Shown: positions 49,592 to 60,108, numbered from the stretch's first letter. The stretch is 64,000 bases of DNA from Streptomyces drozdowiczii (GCF_026167665.1 NZ_CP098740.1:496001-560000), one strand, 5' to 3'. Translations and numbers: made by a program. The notes: generated from the sequence alone by a model not told the origin.

Positions 49592-49626
49592 GTCGCCCCG
49601 GGTCCTGTCACAGGACCCGGGGCGAC
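49592..49626. terminator. Strong hairpin between convergent paralogues
   Basis: A perfect 16-bp stem GTCGCCCCGGGTCCTG with its complement and a TCA loop is followed by TTCGTT. Confidence 0.9.
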
Positions 49627-49659
49627 TTCGTTATCGGTCCGGCGGGAGCGTCCTGACGG

Positions 49660-50316
<657 letters not shown>

Positions 50317-50629
50317 CGTTCCAACCTCCACCGGGAAGCGCCCCGGGGCTCTGTGCACCGGGATGGATCGACGAGAACGCCTCCCATGACGAACCCTCAC
50401 CAGAACCTTGATCGCCCGCATTTCGGCGCTGCTCCGGACCGGTGATCCGACACGCCGTGCGAATGCCCGGTGAGCTGACGGAGCCCCAGGTCACGGGCCG
50501 TCAGAAGTTTTGTCCGCGCGCTACTCCGATAAGCATCCGGGTGGTGTGCCGCCACCCGTTCGCCCTTCTCTGATCGCCGCCCGGTGGCACCGCGCCTAGC
50601 GTTCTGCTCGTCGCGACGAAGGGAGAACC
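50317..50629. other. Divergent intergenic region upstream of the class F sortase
   Basis: This 313-base gap lies between the leftward Asn/Gly protein gene and the rightward sortase gene. GGGAGAA precedes the sortase start. No clear -35/-10 pair, hairpin or known operator could be named. Confidence 0.4.
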
Positions 50630-51288
50630 ATGGGCCGGGACAACTGGCGACCGGAACGGATCCGACACTCGCCGTGGGGCGCGCTCGCCCTGGCGATGCT
50701 CTCCGGTCTGGCACTCATGCGCAACGGGGCCGACCTCTCCCCCGGCCCCCGCAGCCGGTCGCCGCCGCATCGGTGGGCCACCAGAACAACGCCCCCGCAG
50801 CCCCCGCCGCGGGCCCGGTCGTCAAGCCGCTCCCGTACGCCCCCGTCGCCCGCGTGGCGATCCCCGACATCCAGGTCGACGCACCGGTCATCGATGTGAA
50901 TCTCGACCCCGACGGCTGGATCGAGACCCCGCCGCCGGAGGATCCCAACCTGGCCGGCTGGTACCAGAACGGCATCGCCCCCGGACAGACCGGCACCTCC
51001 GTCATCGTCGGCCACGTCGACAACAAGGCGGGCCCCGCCGTCTTCTACGGGCTCGGCTCGCTGAAGAAGGGCGACCACATCGAGGTCGACCGCAGCGACG
51101 ACCGGGTCGCGGTCTTCGAGGTGTACGGGGTCGAGGTCTTCGCCAAGAACGACTTCCCCGGCGCCCGGGTGTACGGGGACACCGGGCAGCCGGAGCTGCG
51201 GGTCATCACCTGCGGCGGCGGTTACACCAAGGCGAACGGCTACGACGGCAACGTCGTGGTCTTCGCCCGCCTGGTGGAGACCCGCTGA
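50630..51288 (+). CDS. Class F sortase (frameshifted)
   Basis: Restoring one C in the run 50746-50750 gives about 219 residues: a membrane helix (WGALALAMLSGLALM), a Pro/Ala linker, and the sortase barrel. Catalytic His 129 is in VIVGHVDN, Cys 195 in VITCGGG, and Arg 214 in VVVFARL. The TCGG form and the short HVDN loop are typical of class F. Substrates of actinobacterial class F sortases are poorly known. The two neighbouring proteins with GLGGS tails are candidates (inference). Confidence 0.85.
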
Positions 51289-51297
51289 CCCTCCCCG

Positions 51298-52140
51298 TCA
51301 GAGGCGCCGCGGCACCGTGAGCCGGTATCCGTCGTCCAGCAGCTCCGGCAGGTACCGGCGCAGCGCGGCCACGCTCTGCGCGCGGTTGCCGCCCGCGTCG
51401 TGCGAGAGCACCACGACCCCGGGGCCCGCGCCCTGCCTGACCCGGCGGACGATGGTCTCGGTGCCGGGCACGGTCCAGTCGAGGGTGTCCACGGTCCAGG
51501 CCATCGGTTCCATGCCCATCGCGGCGCCGATCTCGAAGGAGTTGCGGTTCCAGGCCCCGTAGGGCGCCCGGTACCAGAGCGGCCCGGCGCCGGTGATCTT
51601 CTCGATGACCTCGCTGGTACGGCCCAGCTCGTCGGTGACCCCGGCCCGGGAGAGCTTGGTGACCAGGGGGTGCGTCCACGAGTGGTTGCCCACGGTGTGC
51701 CCCTCGTCGGAGATCCGGCGGACGAGGTCGCGGTTGTCGTTCGCCATCTCCCCGCAGAGGAAGAACATCGCCCGTACGTCGTGCTCGCGCAGCGTGTCCA
51801 GGATATGCGGGGTGTAGAGCGGGTCGGGGCCGTCGTCGAAGGACAGCACCATCGCGTGCCCGATGTCCGGCAGCTGCTCGAACGGCCGGGTGCGGACCGG
51901 CGGGGTCGCGGGTCGGTAGCGGGGCGGTGCCTGTCCCGTCATGGGCCGCAGCCGGTAGGCGAGCGGCCGACTCCGGAAGGCGGCGGCCGGGGGTCCCGCC
52001 GCCCCTGCGGCGGGGGTCGCCGGACGGCCCGGGGAGGTGCCGGGGTCGCGGGCGACGAGCCCCACGGCGGTGGCGGCTCCCAGTCCCGCGGCCAGCCGCA
52101 GGACCGTTCTCCGCGGGGGCAGCCTGTGCTCACTCTTCAT
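51298..52140 (-). CDS. Polysaccharide deacetylase (CE4 family)
   Basis: This 280-residue exported enzyme begins with a twin-Arg-like signal (PPRRTVLRLAAGLGAATAVG). The CE4 motifs are visible: LSFDDGPD (metal Asp), NHSWTH (metal His pair), RAPYGAWN and VDTLDW, and VVLSHDAGG. It should remove acetyl groups from peptidoglycan or chitin-type polymers. ATG at 52138-52140 is chosen; the longer open frame upstream is unlikely because it lacks a signal. Confidence 0.92.
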   Translation of the reverse strand: MKSEHRLPPRRTVLRLAAGLGAATAVGLVARDPGTSPGRPATPAAGAAGPPAAAFRSRPLAYRLRPMTGQAPPRYRPATPPVRTRPFEQLPDIGHAMVLSFDDGPDPLYTPHILDTLREHDVRAMFFLCGEMANDNRDLVRRISDEGHTVGNHSWTHPLVTKLSRAGVTDELGRTSEVIEKITGAGPLWYRAPYGAWNRNSFEIGAAMGMEPMAWTVDTLDWTVPGTETIVRRVRQGAGPGVVVLSHDAGGNRAQSVAALRRYLPELLDDGYRLTVPRRL

Positions 52141-52303
52141 CCCCCACTGCTCGCACGCCCGTCCCCCCGTCCGCCTCAGCGACACCGGCCGCCGGGGTTT
52201 TTGCACCCGGATGGCGGGGAAAGCCCCGCACCCCCGGTGAGCTGGACGCGGCCCCCGGGAGGCCGGGCCGAAAGCCTGGGGGCGAGCCGATAGCCTCACT
52301 GCC

Positions 52304-52765
52304 GTGACAGATCAGCACTCCCACCAGTTCGAACGTGGCACAGACGGACCGAAAGTGATCGTCGCGGGCCTCGACGGTTCCGAGTCGTCCATGCGCGCGG
52401 CGGCCTACGCGGCCGGGCTCGCGCGCCGGCAGCGGGCCATGCTGGCGCTGGTGTACGTCCAGCCGGTGCTGGCGGCGGGCGCGGCGCTCGGGGCCCCGGT
52501 CGGCGACGCGACCGCGGAGGTGGCCGAGGGGCTGGTGGAGGAGATCCGGCAGTCGACGGCCCGTATGAAGGACATATGGGATGTGCGCTGGGAGTTCCAC
52601 ACCTTCCGGGGTGACCCGTACAACGGTCTGGTGACCGCCGCCGACGAACTCAAGGCGGACGCCGTGGTGGTGGGCGCGTCGGAGTCGGCGGGGCACCGTT
52701 TCATCGGTTCGGTGGCCGTCCGCCTGGTGAAGGCCGGCCGCTGGCCGGTCACCGTGGTGCCGTAG
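52304..52765 (+). CDS. Universal stress protein
   Basis: This 153-residue single UspA domain has VIVAGLDGSESSMRAAAYA near residue 18 and a C-terminal VVVGASESAGHRFIGSVAVRLV stretch. The ATP loop G-x2-G-x9-GS is only partly kept. GTG 52304 is the first start in frame. Its partner process is unknown. Confidence 0.9.
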   Translation: MTDQHSHQFERGTDGPKVIVAGLDGSESSMRAAAYAAGLARRQRAMLALVYVQPVLAAGAALGAPVGDATAEVAEGLVEEIRQSTARMKDIWDVRWEFHTFRGDPYNGLVTAADELKADAVVVGASESAGHRFIGSVAVRLVKAGRWPVTVVP

Positions 52766-52948
52766 CCCTGCCCGTCCGTCGTGCCGTGAGCCCGCCCGGG
52801 GTGTCGCCCGACCGTTCACCGCACCATTCGCCGCTCTGAGCGACCGCTCGTCGCACGGGGCGGCTTTTGTCCTGTTCCTCGTGGCCTGAATGCGCTCGTA
52901 TACGCCAGGTCGGCAGCGAGGCCGGACCTGGCGGGAAGGGCGTTCACC

Positions 52949-53506
52949 ATGACCACGACGAAGACCGATGAGCGGGCGCTCGCGGAGCTCCAGCGTGAAC
53001 ACGGCCCCGCCCTGTTCCACTTCCTGCTCGGGCTGACCTTCGGCGACCGGCAGCGGGCCGAGGACCTGCTCCAGGAGACGCTGGTGCGGGCCTGGCAGCA
53101 CCCGGAGGCGTTCGACGGCCCCTACGAGTCGATGCGGCCCTGGCTGTTCACCGTGGCCCGCCGACTGGCGATCGACGCCCGGCGCTCCCGGTTGGCCCGC
53201 CCGGCCGAGGTGAGCGACGCCGGCCTGGAGTGCGCCCCTGCGGGGGCCGACACGACGGAGTCCGCGGTCGCGGCACTCGATGTGCGCGAGGCGGTGCGCG
53301 CCCTGAGCCCGGAGCACCGGTCGGTGCTGGTGCAGATCTACTTCCGGGGGCTGAGCGTGGGCGAGACGGCCGAGGTGCTGGGGATACCGGCGGGCACGGT
53401 CAAGTCGCGTTCGCACTACGCGCTGCGGCTGCTTTCCCGTAATCTGCCCGGCTACACGCGCCGCCCGTCCCGGGAACGGACGGTCGTCGGCGCCTCGTGC
53501 GTGTGA
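52949..53506 (+). CDS. ECF-type sigma-70 factor
   Basis: This 185-residue sigma factor has region 2 (LLQETLVRAWQHPEAFDG...MRPWLFTVARRLAID) and region 4 (RALSPEHRSVLVQIYFRGLSVGETAEVLGIPAGTVKSR). No anti-sigma zinc-finger gene follows directly. The next gene is a conserved hypothetical protein. GGGAAGGG lies eight bases before ATG 52949. Confidence 0.93.
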   Translation: MTTTKTDERALAELQREHGPALFHFLLGLTFGDRQRAEDLLQETLVRAWQHPEAFDGPYESMRPWLFTVARRLAIDARRSRLARPAEVSDAGLECAPAGADTTESAVAALDVREAVRALSPEHRSVLVQIYFRGLSVGETAEVLGIPAGTVKSRSHYALRLLSRNLPGYTRRPSRERTVVGASCV

Positions 53507-53624
53507 CGCATCCGGTGCGGCGGATCCCGCGTTTCCGGCCACGCGGGGCGCGCTCCCCCGGTTCAATGCTGCGTGGGCGATCGGCCGGGCGGCCCGTCGG
53601 CCGTACGGGCCCGAGACCGAGGGA

Positions 53625-54146
53625 ATGGGGCGATACGGGATGCCTCCGGAACGTCATGAGGGGTCCGGCGCGGCCGAGCTGCCGGTCCCGATGGCCTGGA
53701 TGTACGCGGAGTACCTGGCCGACGAACTGCTGCGCTCCGGCGACCTGATGGAGCCGACGACGCTGGAGTTCCGGGCGGGGCGGGACGCGCTGGCGCTGAC
53801 CGTCTTCCTGCTGGACGGTGCGGTGGCCGGGGCGCTGCCGGCCGCCCGGGTGGACGAGCTGCGGCTGCTCACCGCGTCCGGGACTCCGTGGCGCCAGTGG
53901 GTGCGCGCCCGGCTGGCCGCCCCGGTGGCGGGCGGCACCGAAGCGGATCTGGCGCTGGCCCGGTCGGCCTGGCGGTGGCTGGAGGAGACCGAGCTGCTGG
54001 CCGCCGATCTGGAGGCGATCGGGCAGCTGCCGCCCTGGGAGCCGGACGAGGGCGCCGAGGAGGGGCTCGAGGAGGAGGCGCGGGTGTGGACCCCGGCCTG
54101 GCAGCTGGGCCTGCCGCTGGGGCATCTCGCGGTGCACCTGTACTGA
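53625..54146 (+). CDS. Conserved hypothetical protein
   Basis: This protein of 173 residues (168 if it starts at ATG 53640) is acidic, with Glu-rich and Leu/Ala helices (WMYAEYLADELLRSGDLMEP, ARSAWRWLEETELLAADLEAIG) and no signal or membrane part. It is on the same strand as the ECF sigma gene, 118 bases downstream. No family function is recognised. Confidence 0.68.
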   Translation: MGRYGMPPERHEGSGAAELPVPMAWMYAEYLADELLRSGDLMEPTTLEFRAGRDALALTVFLLDGAVAGALPAARVDELRLLTASGTPWRQWVRARLAAPVAGGTEADLALARSAWRWLEETELLAADLEAIGQLPPWEPDEGAEEGLEEEARVWTPAWQLGLPLGHLAVHLY

Positions 54147-54157
54147 GGGCCTGCCCG

Positions 54158-55347
54158 TCAGGACCCGTGCACCCCCGCGCGGTACTTCGGCAGCCGTACG
54201 GTGATCCGCATCCCCGCCCCGATGCCCGTCTCGATGACGAGCCCGTACTCGTCCCCGTACACCTGGCGGAGCCGTTCGTCCACGTTGAGCAGGCCGATGC
54301 CGGTCGAGCGGCCGCCCTCGCCGCGCAGGATGTGGCGCAGCCGCTGGGGGTCCATGCCGGTGCCGTCGTCCTCGATGACCACCTCGGCCTCGGACCCGGC
54401 GTCCAGGGCGCTGATGGTGATGCGGCTGGAGGTGACGGCGCCTTCGAGGCCGTGTTTGACGGCGTTCTCGACGAGCGGCTGGAGGCAGAGGAAGGGCAGG
54501 GCGACGGGCAGGACCTCGGGGGCGACCTGGAGGGTGACGGAGAGCCGTTCGCCGAAGCGGGCCCGGACCAGGGCGAGGTACTGGTCGATGGAGTGCAGCT
54601 CGTCCGCAAGGGTCGTGAAGTCGCCATGGCGGCGGAAGGAGTAGCGGGTGAAGTCCGCGAACTCCAGGAGCAGTTCGCGGGCCTGCTCCGGGTCGGTGCG
54701 GACGAAGGACGCGATGGCGGCCAGTGAGTTGAAGATGAAGTGCGGGGAGATCTGGGCGCGCAGGGCTCTGATCTCGGCCTCGATGAGCTGCGTGCGGGAG
54801 CGGTCGAGTTCGGCCAGTTCCAGCTGGACGCAGACCCAGCGGGCGACCTCGCCGGCGGCCCGGGCCAGGACGGCCGATTCGCGCGGGGCGTAGGCGACGA
54901 GGGTGCCGAGGACGCGGTGGTCGACGGTCAGCGGCACGGCGACGGCCCACTTCAGCGGGCAGTCCAGGTCGTCGCAGCCGCTGTGGAAGGCGGTGTCGCG
55001 GCCGGTCTCCAGGACGCCCGCGACCTGTTCCATGACGTCGCGGCCGTGGTGGTCGCCCTCGCCGTCCCAGACGAGGACCCCGTCGCGGTCGGTGAGGCAC
55101 AGCGCGTCGGTGCCGAGGAGTGAGCGCAGCCTCCGCGCCGACCGGCGGGCGCTGTCCTCGGTGAGCCCGGCGCGGAGCGGGGGCGCGGCCAGGGACGCGG
55201 TGTGCAGGGTCTCGAAGGTGGCGTGCTCGACGGGCGTGCCGACGTCGCTGGTCCGCACGGGCCGGGCGGTGCGGCGGCCGAGCAGGAGGCCCCCGCGAAC
55301 AGCAGGAGGGCGAGCACGACGACGGCGGCGTATCCGGCCCCGGTCAC
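54158..55347 (-). CDS. LytS/YehU-type sensor histidine kinase (frameshifted)
   Basis: Read across one missing base in the run 55290-55294, the protein has about 396 residues: a membrane helix at the start (AGYAAVVVLALLLFAG), a GAF-like domain (LLGTDALCLTDRDGVLVWDG), then the kinase core with phospho-acceptor QISPHFIFNSL and the ATPase motifs VENAVKHG and DGTGMDP. GTG at 55345-55347 overlaps the symporter stop. It is the last gene of an operon with its probable partner, the LytTR regulator. Confidence 0.87.
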
Positions 55348-56825
55348 CGGTGCCTCCCGGTGGTGAGCGCTTCGGGCAGGTGGAAGCGGGTCATGGCGGC
55401 GTTGGTGCCGGGCGGTATCCGGCCGGGCGTGGCCAGGGAGACCAGGATCATGGCGAGGAAGCCGACGGGCACGGACCAGACGGCGGGCCAGGCGAGCAGG
55501 GCGTGCGGCCAGCCGGGCGGGCGGACCGCGCCGCTGACGGTGATGGCGACGGAGAGCAGCGCGGAGCCGCCGCCGAGCAGGAGGCCGGCGACCGCCCCGG
55601 GCGGGGTGAGCCGCCGCCACCAGATGCCGAGGACGAGCAGCGGGCAGAAGGAGGACGCGGAGACGGCGAAGGCCATGCCCACGGAGTCGGCGACGGGGAC
55701 CCGGCTGACCATCAGTGAACCGGCCAGGGGCACGGAGATGGCGAGGACGGTGGCCAGCCGGAAGTGACGCACCCCGCGCGAGGGCAGCACGTCCTGGGTG
55801 ATGACCCCGGCGACGGCCATGGTGAGCCCGGACGCGGTGGAGAGGAACGCGGCGAACGCGCCGCCCGCGACGAGCGCCCCGAGCAGGTCGCCGCCGAGTC
55901 CGCCGATGACCCGGCCGGGCAGCAGGAGCACGGCGGCGTCCGCGTCGCCGCCGTGGATCAGCTCGGGGGCGTACAGCCGGCCCAGCGCGCCGTAGACGGG
56001 CGGCAGGAGGTAGAAGACGCCGATGAGGGCGAGGACGGCGACGGTGGTGCGGCGGGCGTCGCGGCCGTTGGGGCTGGTGTAGAAGCGGACGACGACGTGC
56101 GGCAGGCCCATGGTGCCGAGGAAGGTGGCGACGATGAGGCCGTAGGTGGCGTACAGCGGGTGGTCGGCGCGGAACGTGGAGAGGTGTTCGTCGAAGGTGA
56201 TCCGGGGCTGTCCGTCGCCCTGCCAGGCCAGCACCAGGAAGATCGCGGGGACGAGGAGCGCGGTCAGCTTCAGCCAGTACTGGAAGACCTGGACGAAGGT
56301 GATCGAGCGCATCCCGCCGGCCGCGACGGCGAGCACGACGACGGAGGCGACGAGCACGTCGCCGAGCCAGCCGGGCGCCCCGGTGAGGATCTTGAGGGTG
56401 AGTCCGGCGCCCTGGAGCTGGGGCACCAGATACAGCCAGCCGGCGCCGACGACGAGGACGCTGACGAGTCTGCGTACCTGCCGGGATTCCAGGCGCCCTT
56501 CGGCGAAGTCGGGCAGGGTGTACGCCCCCGAGCGGCGCAGCGGGGCGGCGACGAAGACCAGCAGGACGAGATAGCCGGCGGTGTAGCCGACCGGGTACCA
56601 GAGCATGTCGGGCCCGTGCACGAGGACCAGGCCCGCGATGCCGAGGAAGGAGGCGGCGGAGAGGTATTCGCCGCTGATGGCGGCCGCGTTGAGCCGGGGG
56701 CGCACGGTGCGCGAGGCCACGTAGAAGTCGGAGGTGGTACGGGAGATCCGCAGGCCGAAGCCCCCGACGAGGACGGTGGCCAGGACGACGACGGCGACGG
56801 CCGCCACCGCGTACGTGCGGCTCAC
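55344..56825 (-). CDS. Cation/acetate-type sodium:solute symporter
   Basis: This 493-residue permease with about 13 helices has the signature YLSAASFLGIAGLVLVHGPDMLWYPVGY near residue 55 and the region FVQVFQYWLKLTALLVPA typical of ActP-like carriers. It would import a short monocarboxylate such as acetate or pyruvate with sodium. GTG at 56823-56825 overlaps the DUF485 gene stop, the usual arrangement for ActP systems. Confidence 0.92.
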   Translation of the reverse strand: MSRTYAVAAVAVVVLATVLVGGFGLRISRTTSDFYVASRTVRPRLNAAAISGEYLSAASFLGIAGLVLVHGPDMLWYPVGYTAGYLVLLVFVAAPLRRSGAYTLPDFAEGRLESRQVRRLVSVLVVGAGWLYLVPQLQGAGLTLKILTGAPGWLGDVLVASVVVLAVAAGGMRSITFVQVFQYWLKLTALLVPAIFLVLAWQGDGQPRITFDEHLSTFRADHPLYATYGLIVATFLGTMGLPHVVVRFYTSPNGRDARRTTVAVLALIGVFYLLPPVYGALGRLYAPELIHGGDADAAVLLLPGRVIGGLGGDLLGALVAGGAFAAFLSTASGLTMAVAGVITQDVLPSRGVRHFRLATVLAISVPLAGSLMVSRVPVADSVGMAFAVSASSFCPLLVLGIWWRRLTPPGAVAGLLLGGGSALLSVAITVSGAVRPPGWPHALLAWPAVWSVPVGFLAMILVSLATPGRIPPGTNAAMTRFHLPEALTTGRHR

Positions 56826-57184
56826 GGGGCGGAGCGGCCTTCCACGAGCCGGGCGAAGTCGCTCTCGTTGCGCTCGGCGCGGCGCACGTACCACCAGGCG
56901 AGCACGGTGAGCGGCGGATAGGCGGCGAAGCCGAGGACCGCCCAGACGACGGCGGAGCTGTGCAGCGCCTCGAAGACGAGGGGCAGGGTGCCCACGACGG
57001 CGGCGAGGACGGCGAAGGCGGTGAGTCCGGCCCGCAGTTGTCCCCGCATCAGCGAGCGGACGTAGGCGCCGCCGAGCGCGGTCTGCTCGTCGATCTCCGA
57101 CTGGGTGCGGTAGCGCGGCAGCGGGCGCACCCGCCGGGGCTCCCCCGTCACCACTTCGCGCCGGGGTGTGGGCTCTGCGGACAT
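56822..57184 (-). CDS. DUF485 membrane protein
   Basis: This 120-residue protein has two helices (AGLTAFAVLAAVVGTLPLVF and VVWAVLGFAAYPPLTVLAWWYV) after a basic N terminus. DUF485 (YjcH-like) proteins accompany acetate symporters and are thought to be accessory subunits. Confidence 0.9.
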   Translation of the reverse strand: MSAEPTPRREVVTGEPRRVRPLPRYRTQSEIDEQTALGGAYVRSLMRGQLRAGLTAFAVLAAVVGTLPLVFEALHSSAVVWAVLGFAAYPPLTVLAWWYVRRAERNESDFARLVEGRSAP

Positions 57185-57248
57185 GGGGCCGGAGTGTATG
57201 CGGCACCCGGCCCCGCTGGGAAGGGGTTCGCGGGGCGGTAGCCGCTGG

Positions 57249-58004
57249 TCAGCGGCTGGTCCGCCGCATCAGCAGATCGCGCAGCGCGCGGCTGTGGCGG
57301 CGGCTGACGGCGAGTTCCGCGGTGCCGATGCGGACGCTCATGCTGCCGGCGTCCAGGCGCAGTTCGTCGATGCGGCCGAGGGCCACGAGGTGGCGGCGGT
57401 GGATGCGGACGAAGCCGCGGGTGCGCCAGCGCTCCTCCAGGGTGGTGAGGGGGACGCGGACGAGGTGGCTGCCGGTGTCGGTGTGCAGCCGGGCGTAGTC
57501 GCCCTGGGCCTCGGCGTAGGCGATGTCGTCGACCGGGACGAAGCGGATGACGCCGCCCAGTTCGACGGCTATCTGGTCCTGCGCGGTGTCGTGGACGACG
57601 GGTGCCGAGCGGTCCTGGACCTGTTCGGCGACGCGTCGTACGGCCTCGGCGAGGCGTTCGCGGCGGACCGGTTTCAGGACGTAGTCGACGGCCTTGAGGT
57701 CGAAGGCGTGCACGGCGAAGCCCTCGTGGGCGGTGACGAAGACGATGAGCGGCGGAGCGGCGAACCCGGCGAGGAGCTGGGCGACGTCGAGGCCGGTCAG
57801 CCCGGCCATGTGGATGTCGAGGAAGACCACGTCGATGGCGGACGGGTCGTCGGGCCCCGCGTCGACGGCGCTCCCGATGCGGCGCAGCGCCTCGGTGGCC
57901 CCGGTGGCCCCCTCCGCGCTGCGGATGCGGGGGTCGGCGCGCAGGAGGTAGAGCAGTTCCTCCAGGGCGGGTTCTTCGTCGTCGACGGCGAGTACGCGGA
58001 GCAT
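57249..58004 (-). CDS. LytTR-family response regulator
   Basis: This 251-residue regulator has a receiver domain with phospho-acceptor Asp in DVVFLDIHM near residue 61 and VLKPVRRERL, and a LytTR DNA-binding domain (FVPVDDIAYAEAQGDYARLHT...FVRIHRRHLVAL). It is the first gene of the operon whose last gene is the LytS-type kinase, with the symporter genes between. Confidence 0.93.
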   Translation of the reverse strand: MLRVLAVDDEEPALEELLYLLRADPRIRSAEGATGATEALRRIGSAVDAGPDDPSAIDVVFLDIHMAGLTGLDVAQLLAGFAAPPLIVFVTAHEGFAVHAFDLKAVDYVLKPVRRERLAEAVRRVAEQVQDRSAPVVHDTAQDQIAVELGGVIRFVPVDDIAYAEAQGDYARLHTDTGSHLVRVPLTTLEERWRTRGFVRIHRRHLVALGRIDELRLDAGSMSVRIGTAELAVSRRHSRALRDLLMRRTSR

Positions 58005-58042
58005 GAGGCCGGAGTGTAGGGCGTGCCCCGCGGATCGCGCCC

Positions 58043-58903
58043 CTACTTGAGCAGCCGGGACAGGCGGCGGTCCGCGAGCGGTTTGCCGCCGGTCTGGCAG
58101 GTCGGGCAGTACTGGAGCGAGGAGTCGCTGAAGGAGACCTCGCGGATCGTGTCGCCGCAGACCGGGCATGCCTGGCCGGTGCGCCCGTGGACCCGCATCG
58201 CGCTCTTCTTCTCGGCCTTGAGGCGCCCCGCCTCGACGCCGCCGGACCGGGCGACGGCGTCCTCCAGGGTGGTGCGCATGGCTGTGTGGAGGCGGGTGAT
58301 CTCGTCGTCGGTGAGGTTCGCGGTGAGCTTGAACGGCGACATCTTGGCGACGTGCAGGATCTCGTCGCTGTACGCGTTGCCGATGCCGCCGATGAGCGAC
58401 TGGTCGCGCAGGGCGCCCTTGATCTGGCGGCGTTCCCCGTCGAGGAGCGCGGCGAACGCGTCCCGGTCGAATTCCGGGCCGAGCGGGTCGGGTCCGAGGC
58501 GGGCGATCCCGGGGACCTCGGCCGGGTCGTGCACGAGGTGAACGGCGAGGCGTTTGGTGGTGCCCGCTTCGGTGAGGTCGAAGCCGTCGCCGCCGGTGAG
58601 GACGGTACGCAGCGCCAGCGGGCCCTTGCCGGGGCGCGGCGGGGCAGCGGGAAAGGCGTCGTTCCAGCGGAGCCAGCCGGCCCGGGCGAGGTGGGTGACG
58701 AGGTGGAGGGGGCCGACGCCGATGTCGAGGAACTTGCCGTGCCGCCGTACGTCGGTGACCGTGCCGCCGTGCAGGGCGGTGAGCGGTGGGTCGTATGTCT
58801 TGAGGACGCTGATGGCGACGGGCAGGACGCGGTCGATCTCCTTGCCGACGAGATGGTCGTCGAGGAAGAGCCGCAGGGCTTCGACTTCCGGCAGTTCGGG
58901 CAT
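58043..58903 (-). CDS. Fpg/Nei family DNA glycosylase
   Basis: This 286-residue base-excision enzyme begins MPELPEVEALR, with the catalytic Pro2 and Glu3, has a Lys in RRHGKFLDI, and ends with a zinc finger CPVCGD...CPTCQTGG and the RLL tail. It excises oxidised bases and nicks the strand. Fpg or Nei subtype cannot be settled by eye. Confidence 0.93.
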   Translation of the reverse strand: MPELPEVEALRLFLDDHLVGKEIDRVLPVAISVLKTYDPPLTALHGGTVTDVRRHGKFLDIGVGPLHLVTHLARAGWLRWNDAFPAAPPRPGKGPLALRTVLTGGDGFDLTEAGTTKRLAVHLVHDPAEVPGIARLGPDPLGPEFDRDAFAALLDGERRQIKGALRDQSLIGGIGNAYSDEILHVAKMSPFKLTANLTDDEITRLHTAMRTTLEDAVARSGGVEAGRLKAEKKSAMRVHGRTGQACPVCGDTIREVSFSDSSLQYCPTCQTGGKPLADRRLSRLLK

Positions 58904-58936
58904 GCTCCCAGCCTGCCGCAGCGGCGCCGGGGACGC

Positions 58937-59794
58937 CTACCGCAGGCCGTACACCCGTTCGGCGGTGGTGGCGAGCACGGCGGCCCGCTCGTCGTCGCCC
59001 AGGTCCTGGATCAGGGTGCGGGCGGTGTCCAGGACCTCGGCGTACGTGGCGGCGAGGCGGCACACCGGCCAGTCCGAGCCGAACATGAGCCGCCCGGGCC
59101 CGAAGGCGTCGATGACGGTCTCCGCGTACGGGCGCAGGTCGTCCGGGGTCCAGGCGTCCCAGTCCGCTTCGGTGACGAGTCCGGAGAGCTTGCAGACGGT
59201 GTTGGGGAGGGCGGCGAAGGCCCGCAGCTCGTCGGCCCAGGGCCGGGTGTGCCCGGTGGCGATCGGCGGCTTCCCGGCGTGGTCGAGTACGAGGACGAGA
59301 CCCGGGAGCGCGGCGGCGGCCCGGGTCGCGGCGGGCAGCTGGTGCGGGAGGACCACCAGGTCGTAGACGAGCCCGGCGTCGGCCACGGCGGCCAGACCGC
59401 GCAGCACGTCGGGCCGCAGCAGCCACTCGGGGTCGGGTTCGCCCTGGACCTGGTGGCGCAGGCCGACGAGCCGGTCGCCGCCGGGGAGTTCGCGCAGGGC
59501 GGCCAGAGTGTCCGCGATGTCCGGGGCCGTGAGGTCGGTCCAGCCGACGACCCCGGCGACCAGGTCGCTGCTCTCGGCGAGCGCCAGGAACTCGGGGGTC
59601 TCCTCGGCCGCGGTGACGGTCTGGACGAGCACGGTGGCGCTCACCCCGGCCGCGCGGGCCTCGGGCTCCAGATCGGCGAGGGCGAAGTCGCGGCGCAGGG
59701 GGGCCAGCGCCTCACCGGTGATCCAGTCCTGGTCGCGTACCGCGAGGTCCCACACATGGTGGTGGGCGTCCACGATGCGGGGCCGGGCGGTCAT
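58937..59794 (-). CDS. Amidohydrolase 2 family lactonase, L-fuconolactonase-like
   Basis: This 285-residue TIM-barrel hydrolase starts VDAHHHVWD (metal site) and has LVLDHAGKPP and FGSDWPVC near the end, as in fuconolactonases and related sugar lactonases. It is two bases downstream of the mutarotase gene, so hydrolysis of L-fucono- or L-rhamnono-lactone is a fair inference. ATG at 59792-59794. Confidence 0.85.
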   Translation of the reverse strand: MTARPRIVDAHHHVWDLAVRDQDWITGEALAPLRRDFALADLEPEARAAGVSATVLVQTVTAAEETPEFLALAESSDLVAGVVGWTDLTAPDIADTLAALRELPGGDRLVGLRHQVQGEPDPEWLLRPDVLRGLAAVADAGLVYDLVVLPHQLPAATRAAAALPGLVLVLDHAGKPPIATGHTRPWADELRAFAALPNTVCKLSGLVTEADWDAWTPDDLRPYAETVIDAFGPGRLMFGSDWPVCRLAATYAEVLDTARTLIQDLGDDERAAVLATTAERVYGLR

Positions 59795-59795
59795 C

Positions 59796-60107
59796 TCACA
59801 GCTCCCAGACGACGGGCAGCCCGGCTTCGGCGCCCTCGGCGGAGTAGTCGTGGGCGACGTCGAGCAGGCCGTCCATCCGGGCCTGCCAGGCGACGTTGAC
59901 GGGCAGTTGCTCCAGCTCGGCGAGGAGGCGTGCGTAGTCGTCGCACTCGATGAGGTGGAAGAGGTCGGTGCCGCTGCGCCAGATCGTCCAGGAGCCGGCG
60001 CCTGCCGCCCGGATCGCCCGGGTCAGCTCCGGCGGGACTTCGCGGTGCGCGCTCTCGTACTCCGCGATGCGGTCGGCGCGGACCTTGGTGTGCAGGGCGA
60101 TGCGCAT
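59796..60107 (-). CDS. L-rhamnose mutarotase family protein
   Basis: This 103-residue dimeric alpha-beta protein has the RhaM/DUF718 marks SWTIWRSGTDLFHLIECDDY and WQARMDGLLD. It interconverts sugar anomers so that the dehydrogenase encoded upstream can use them. The start at 60105-60107 is one base from the previous stop. Confidence 0.92.
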   Translation of the reverse strand: MRIALHTKVRADRIAEYESAHREVPPELTRAIRAAGAGSWTIWRSGTDLFHLIECDDYARLLAELEQLPVNVAWQARMDGLLDVAHDYSAEGAEAGLPVVWEL

Positions 60108-60108
60108 G

